64,000 nucleotides of DNA. Origin: Pyxicephalus adspersus. Lineage: Eukaryota; Chordata; Amphibia; Anura; Pyxicephalidae. The position numbers and the translations under genes were made by a program. This document shows, in pieces, positions 58,735 to 64,000 of this stretch. Within the stretch, counting starts at the first letter, position 1; each line of letters starts with the position of its first letter. The notes below the pieces were generated by a model, which made no database searches, had not been told where the DNA came from, and saw only the letters and a list, made by a program, of their open reading frames with translations. The stretch covers positions 46,537,103 through 46,601,102 of the forward strand of contig NC_092868.1 of NCBI RefSeq assembly GCF_032062135.1. Reading direction: 5' to 3'.

Positions 58735-58835
58735 TTTATTTATAAAGCATTCAGTTTCAAAGACACTAAATTATTCTCCAACAGGAAATGCGTCAGTGAA
58801 TGTCAGTTTCACTGCTTTATACATACACCCCAAAG
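58735..58835. repeat. family C foldback element, diverged
   Basis: GGGGGTTTATTTATAAAGCA, TTCTCCAACAGGAAATGCGT, GTGAATGTCAGTTTCACTGC and TTTATACATACACCCC. Ends pair as in 11863-12003. Confidence 0.65.
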
Positions 58836-58871
58836 TACACTATACCTACAAAATATTTTAACAGCTATTAC

Positions 58872-59835
58872 CTTTTTTTTAAAGGGAGCCTAAACCCAAT
58901 TTTTCTCCAAGCTACCCCCTCGGCTGCCATGCCCTGAACACAACCATGCCAGGAAGTCATGGTAGGGAAGACACAGCTGTGCAAGGAAGTCATGGCAGGG
59001 AGAACACAATCATAGCGAGAAATAATGGCAGGGAGAACACAACCATGGTAGGGAGTCATGGCATGGAGAGCACAACCACGGCAGGGAGTCATGGCAGAAA
59101 GAACACAACCATGATAGGGAGCTGTGGCAGGGAGAACACAACCATGGAAGGGAGAACACAACCACGGCAGGGAGTCATGGCACGGAGAACACAAACATGG
59201 TAGGGAGTCATGGCAGGGAGAACACAACCACGGCAGTGACTCATGGCAGGGAGAAAACAACTATGATAGGGAGTCATGGCAGGAAGAATACAACCATGCC
59301 AGTAAGTCAAGGCAGGGAGAACACAACCATGGTAGGGAGTCATGGCAGGAAGAATACAACCGAACACAACCATGGTAGGGAGTCATGGCAGGAAGAATAC
59401 AACCATGCCAGTAAGTCAAGGCAGGGAGAACACAACCATGGTAGGGAGTCATGGCAAGGAGAACACAACCCTGGCAAGGAGTAATGGCAGAGAGAACACA
59501 ACCATGGCAGGGAGTCGTGGCAGAGAGAACACAACCACGACAGGGAGTCTTGGCAGGAAGAATACAACCATGCCAGTAAGTCATGGCAGAGAGAACACAA
59601 CCATGGCAGGGAGTCTTGGCAGGAAGAACACAACCATGGCAAGGAGTCATGGAAGGGAGAACACAAACATGTTAGGGGCCCTGACAGAAGGCTCGATCAG
59701 TGTGCAGGGGTATCCACTGACTCGCTGCTCATGGATAGGCAACCAATCAGTGTTAAAGCCTGCACAGAAGTTTCTTTGACACAGTGTCTCAAGGCAGATA
59801 GCTTGCAAACAGATGACCACAGGTTTACTTTAAAC
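58872..59835. mobile_element. MITE-like element carrying a minisatellite
   Basis: Left edge TTTTAAAGGGAGCCTAAACC and right edge CAGGTTTACTTTAAACTA are imperfect inverted repeats of the TTTAAAG..AAACC type seen in families H and I. Almost all the interior is the 33-bp array. Confidence 0.5.
58935..59675. repeat. 33-bp minisatellite, about 22 copies
   Basis: The unit is ACAACCATGGTAGGGAGTCA TGGCAGGGAGAAC, with internal symmetry (two CATGG-AGGGAG halves). The 33-bp period keeps frames open on both strands as 11-residue repeats, for example GRENTTMVGSH on the plus strand. Copies vary at CATGG/CACGG and TAGGG/CAGGG positions. No sign it is translated. Confidence 0.93.
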
Positions 59836-61595
59836 TAAATAAATTGAAAAATATATTTAAAGGGAATATTGTTTACACAAGAATAATGAAAAGCTAAGGG
59901 GACCTATTACAGCTTTTGTAAAGGGCCCCATCACCTGTAGTTATACCCCTGCCTGGCAAAACCAGGAGTGAGCTTGCTGGCTTGATCTTTACAAGTGTTC
60001 CCCATCTTTTGGCATTTTATAGTTGTTTGTTGATTTGTTATTAGCAGGACTCAAATAACCTTTCACAGTTTTAAATGTTATTTCACCTTTCAGATAAGGC
60101 TTTTAAAAGCTAACAGGGTACATAATGTACACATCCAATGAATGGGAATTATTCAGAACTTTATTTACTCAACCATTCCTGACATTCCTTGACTAACTGT
60201 TCTCTATGGCTACATAATAACGTATTCACATGTATATTTTACTCTTCAACCCAGAGATGGAGAAACACAGATAGGTATTTACTATTGACGTCCCGGTGGA
60301 AATACCCCATTTAGAAAGTTTTTTTTTTTACTATGTTACAATATAGACTTCTCTGTGAGTATTGTAACATGTATATTCATATAACAAAACTAGAGAGGAA
60401 CAAACACTAATGAATTTTGTTAGAGCTGTGGGTTCATAATTACAGATTTAGCACTAGATCCAATATCTTTTCAAATTTCCCGCTCCAGTTCTTTGGCAAA
60501 GAGGGGTGGGGGGGGTATCAAAGTACCAAATGCTTGACACTGATTACCTAAAGGCATACCGAGGGATGCATTGGTGGGCACGACAGACAAACCCCAAATA
60601 CCCCTTTTAGTATCTGGGGTCCCTATTAGAGGATTTTCACTTTTTTATATGTCCTAGTGGCAACATTTTGACTATTCTCTAACTTTCATTCACTGTTATT
60701 GGTGATCTGAATAATAAGAATGAATAAATCTCACTAATAGGGACACAGGGAGAAAAAAAAAACATGACAAGGGTTCCAAGACGTTACCACTTCACCTAAA
60801 AATATTTGTCTTTAGTTATAATAAAATTTCTACTGCTGATGAAACGTTCCAAGTGTGAAAGCATATAGTAGAGAATGAGTCCATTTAGATAGAAAATAAG
60901 TCCAAAATGAATCCATTTAGCTCACAACAGCCAATTAGGATCCATGAAAGCTAGAATCATATTGGCTGCTTCATGCAACACAAAGGCTTCCTTTTCAAAG
61001 TAATCTTAAACATAAAACTCATTTTAAGATTCTAATATCAACTAGAATTGTACAAGAAAGTAATTAAAGTGTCTCAAATCCTATTCTGTACAGATGTGGA
61101 ACATTTTCAATAAACTTATTTTCTTTGACCTTTTTTCTTTATTTTCCTATTTTTTATTTTTCCCCCTTTTTATGAACAGTTTGTATTTCTGCAAAGATTT
61201 TGTAACTAATGTTAAATAATTAATCCTAGAATCCTACAGTTTGCAGAAACACGAATGGCATTCTTTATCAAAGGACTGAAATCATCATTTAATGCAAAGT
61301 ATGAGCAACAATTATAAATGTTGGTGTGGAATATTAATATCATATTCTCTATAAAGAACTATCATAATTAAAAAATCCTCAAATGTTATAATACATATCT
61401 TTTAAAATAGCTAAAAAGAAAAAGAATAGCTTTCTGTATTCATAAAAGAAAGTTTAACCAAAGAAAGAGTGACAAAGAAACATGAGAGTAAATTAAAATG
61501 AATTAAAAATGGAAAAAAATGTTTTTTTAACTTGCAGAACAACTTTTTTTGTAACTTTTGGATAACTTATAAAAATGTTTGGGGAATTCTCTTAC
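59836..61595. other. pdpn intron 1 proximal, nothing recognised
   Basis: GTAGTTATACCCCTG at about 59938-59952 resembles a hAT-like end; the rest is AT-rich and unassigned. Confidence 0.4.
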
Positions 61596-61662
61596 CTTCC
61601 ACAGCCGCAGCACACAGAGCAAGGCCGGTGAGCAGACAAAGGAGACTCTGTATTCGCACCAT
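61596..61662 (-). CDS. pdpn: pdpn exon 1: signal peptide of podoplanin
   Basis: The exon encodes MVRIQSLLCLLTGLALCAAA, then VE and the first base of a split codon, before donor GGAAG/GTAAGAG at 61595. It is a textbook signal peptide: Arg3, a Leu/Ala-rich core, and small residues AAA as a likely cleavage site. The ATG (61660-61662) sits in a purine-rich context (GCAAGGAAATGG) with A at -3 and G at +4. It joins exon 2 in phase 1. Podoplanin is a type I, mucin-like plasma-membrane glycoprotein of lymphatic endothelium, podocytes and other epithelia. The signal peptide alone would not identify it; the call rests on the transmembrane/tail exon and the prdm2 neighbour. Confidence 0.82.
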
Positions 61663-62150
61663 TTCCTTGCAGCAATTGGAACTTTCTCCTCTTAGGTAAG
61701 GGGTGAACAGAGATCCTGCACTTAGTCAAAAACGCAATTTAGCAAGTTCCAGCTACTGCATCATTACTGGCTAAAAGTACAGGGGGAGTGATTCTATGTT
61801 TTAGTAGTGGGGGTTGACTAAGGTGGTCTCTCCTGATCCTCCCCCTGTAATCTCTGTACAATCAGGTCTAAAGCATGAATTCAATGCTCATTTATAGCTA
61901 TGGGGCTGCAGCTGCCAATACTTTTTTTTAGGGTTTCCATGTATATTCAAAGTTCTACAGCAAACTTTTATCCCAAAGAGGGAGTCTATTCAACAAGAGA
62001 TTAGGTATAGATGAAATCTGGAGGTGAAGTCTTTAAGGTTTTTAAACTTTTGTAGGGGTCCGACTTTGGAATCTCTCCAACGCACTTCCCAGTTCTCTTT
62101 CCCAAAAGATGAACTTTGGAGAGTGGGGTCCTCTGCTGTCTTTTTATACC
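61663..62150 (-). promoter_or_regulatory. pdpn: pdpn upstream flank / possible 5' UTR with TATA-like boxes
   Basis: No coding exon is seen upstream of the pdpn ATG. Two minus-strand TATA-like motifs occur: GGTATAAAAA at 62141-62150 and TATAAAT at 61890-61896. The former is followed by a purine-rich stretch. Either could mark a start site, giving a 5' UTR of roughly 200-450 nt. This is position and motif only; no transcript evidence is available. Confidence 0.3.
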
Positions 62151-62517
62151 CGTGTATATCTCTCCACCATAGTGTCCAGCTCTCTTCCTAGTTTCACCTG
62201 AATCTCTGCTAGAAATGTTCATATTGGTCTTCTTGCATTCTCCAAATTCAAAAAAAAGAGAAATCTCACTGTTGGACCACCAAATGTGTTTGTTGACCTA
62301 ATAACAGAAGAGCACAGATCTTACAACCATAGTTCACAAATATTTCTCAACGCCAGCATATATTAAAAGCTTTCAATTAAAAATGTGGGTGGGCTGATCC
62401 TTATCTCTGTTTTATGGCTGGCACTGAACACATCAGGTGCAAATATTTGCTAGATTTGTAAAAAATAAATGTGGTGGTAAGTGGCATTAGGAATACCCCT
62501 CATCTTGGTGGTCAGTG
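62151..62517. other. pdpn upstream flank, nothing firmly assigned
   Basis: A 73-codon minus-strand frame at 62001-62222 has no homology I recognise. GGAATACCCCTCATCTTGGT then GGTCAGTG at about 62490-62517 resembles the subrepeat found at 63840-64000. Confidence 0.4.
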
Positions 62518-62882
62518 TGTAACAAGGTGGACGTGTTTGTGGGACTACAAGTGTCAGGAAGGGTTAAAGAACAACACAAAACGCTCAGGTACTGCTTAAT
62601 TAAAAGTTAGTACTTATATTTATTGAATGCGTACAATGGTCAAAAATAGCAATAGTTCCATCAGCAAGATCACGCGACTCGGTTTGCCCCAGGGAGGGCC
62701 CATCATCCAACTGGGAAGAGTCGGGCAGGGAGAAGCTGGCATTTCTTTATGTGTAACCAGAAAATGTCAGTGTTAGCACTCAATTCTATGATATCTGGAG
62801 CTAACAATTCTACACTGATCTCAACCAATCAACTCGTTACATGATCATTGCTAGCTCATTTTGACCAAACCTCCTTGTTACA
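62518..62882 (-). mobile_element. probable solo LTR of an LTR retroelement
   Basis: Both ends carry TGTAACAAGG / CCTTGTTACA (10 of 10, TG...CA). Read on the minus strand, the order fits an LTR: a CCAAT-like TGATTGGTTG, then AATAAA (CATTCAATAAATATAAGT), about 95 nt, and the terminal CA. No adjacent internal region or flanking duplication was found, so this is likely a recombined solo LTR. Element class is undetermined. Confidence 0.55.
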
Positions 62883-62999
62883 ATTATAAAATGAAAAAAA
62901 CTTGCAATTGTTAGTATGAGAATATATTTTGTATATTACCAGCTGCTTTCTTTCTCATGACCCATCGGGGCATAACAGCCATAACTTTCTTTTTATCAG

Positions 63000-63434
63000 G
63001 ACTACTGCAACCTCCTCCTCTTTGGTATTTCACTAACCCGACTCTCTTCTCTACAATCTATTATAAATGCTGCAGCCAGACTAATCCATCCTTCCCACCG
63101 CTCCTCTTCTGCTGCATCTCTTTGTAGTTCTCTTCATTGGCTTCCATTTCACCTTAGAATCAAATTCAAGCTCCTGTGCTTTGCCTTCAAATCCCTCCAC
63201 AGTTCTTGTCCCACTTACATTTCTAACCACTCTTTTCGCTCCTTCAATGACCTAATATTGACTTCCTCACTCATAACCTCATCACACGCACGGCTCCAAG
63301 ATTTTTCTAGACCTGCCCCAACACTCTGGAATGGTCTTCCTTGTCCTATTCAGCTTGCTCCTACGTTCTAATTTAAAAGAGCACTCAAAACACACTTTTT
63401 CAGATTTGCCTACCCATCTTTATATGTCTCATAA
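63000..63434 (+). pseudogene. L2/CR1-type LINE, C-terminus of ORF2 (5'-truncated)
   Basis: The frame opens DYCNLLLFGI and continues INAAARLIHP, LHWLPFHLRIKFKLL, FKSLHSSCPTYIS and APTLWNGLP. These are the hallmark C-terminal motifs downstream of the reverse-transcriptase core in L2/CR1-type LINEs. A stop at 63369-63371 interrupts the frame, which then continues FKRALKTHFFRFAYPS to a natural end at 63432-63434. The copy is 5'-truncated and dead. Confidence 0.88.
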
Positions 63435-63625
63435 AACTCTCACTACTTCCCATCACTACACATCTGCACTCCTATTGTGTGAGACCCATCGCCTAGATTG
63501 TAAGCTCTTCGAGGCAGGATCCTCCCCTCCTCCTGTGTCACTGTCTGTATCTGTCATTTGCAACCCCTATTTAATTTACAGCGCTGTGTAATATGTTGGC
63601 GCTATATAAATACTGTATAATAATA
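63435..63625 (+). mobile_element. L2/CR1-type LINE 3' UTR and tail
   Basis: CTAGATTGTAAGCTCTTCGA, CTGTCTGTATCTGTCATTTG, TACAGCGCTGTGTAATATGT and TGGCGCTATATAAATACTG, then (TAA)n. This is the reference for the short tails elsewhere in the window and for the SINE tails. Confidence 0.85.
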
Positions 63626-63789
63626 ATAATATCAGGTCACTCCCACCCCAACCTAGTGTGGGAAGGAGGACACAAGATGTTCACAAGGGCACAGACCAGA
63701 CAGTTTACACAAATCTACCTGTACATCCACAATACATGTATTCAGTATTCCATGTTTTTGTATATGACTTGCTTAAAAGATTAATTCTT

Positions 63790-64000
63790 AGGTGGCTCTC
63801 TGGAGGAATAATCAGAAAGCCTCACCACTCCTGCTACAAGTGGGAGAAAGAATACCCCTTAACGGGGTGGTCATTGGGAGAAATAATTCTTCATACATTG
63901 TTGGTCAGTGAGAGAAGGAATGCCCCCTACAATAGTGCTCATTGTGAGTAGGTAAACCCCTTACATTCGTACTAAATGGGATTAGGAATACCCAATATCT
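63790..64000. repeat. short tandem array of about 37-40-bp units (family E-like)
   Basis: Units share GAATACCCC..TTAC..GTGGTCATTGGGAG, with 4-5 diverged copies to the right edge. Similar phrases occur inside family E copies (GGAAGAATTCCTCTTAC..GGTCAGT). Confidence 0.55.

Noticed and set aside
58868..59779. Repetitive 11-residue open frames (about 80-145 codons) on both strands
   Set aside because: They are a product of the 33-bp array. There is no start context, splice signal or homology.
62260..62310. Possible retroelement primer-binding boundary near TGTTGGACCACC
   Set aside because: No matching LTR partner or tRNA-complementary run could be recognised.

Overview
The window is vertebrate nuclear DNA: AT-rich, intron-dominated, dense in transposon fossils. 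It very probably comes from a frog. The repeats (a tRNA-type SINE sharing an L2/CR1-like LINE tail, and several short inverted-repeat elements) look amphibian, most likely ranoid, but the species is inferred, not shown. No prokaryotic-style gene organisation exists here, and nearly all open frames outside the exons below are chance frames in repeats.

Two genes are recognisable, both on the minus strand. Right: podoplanin (pdpn), with a signal-peptide exon at 61596-61662, two short mucin-like ectodomain exons at 52673-52749 and 49802-49928, and a transmembrane/tail exon at 47618-47726. All exon phases join without a frame break. Left: the 5' part of prdm2 (RIZ1), with a start-codon exon at 25977-26050 and three exons (22422-22539, 19976-20079, 10075-10227) that carry the N-terminus and most of the PR (SET-like) methyltransferase domain. 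A possible non-coding first exon lies near 37669-37800. The rest of prdm2 should lie beyond the left edge. From memory, human PDPN and PRDM2 are neighbours in the same order and relative orientation on 1p36, which supports both calls.

Region by region: 1-10 kb is prdm2 intron with Harbinger-like MITE copies, a SINE and a decayed Tc1-type transposase. 10-26 kb is prdm2 introns with further MITEs. 26-38 kb is the prdm2 5' region with a 32-bp minisatellite and the candidate first exon. 38-47 kb is intergenic: AT-rich tandem duplications, a composite AAACGC-rich repeat, foldback MITEs and a 21-bp minisatellite that almost abuts the pdpn transmembrane exon. 47.6-61.7 kb is pdpn, with two hAT-type elements that keep perfect 8-bp target duplications and a 33-bp minisatellite inside a MITE-like element. 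62-64 kb is the pdpn upstream flank with a probable solo LTR and the 3' end of an L2/CR1-type LINE.

No wholly new gene system was found. The best leads are: prdm2 residue 106, an arginine at a position reported as functionally critical in human RIZ1; the short pdpn with an altered tail and unresolved last exon; a nested MITE insertion that gives a reconstructable empty site; a SINE/LINE pair sharing a 3' tail; and three long minisatellites next to or inside the genes. Family letters A-J are local labels for this window, not database names.
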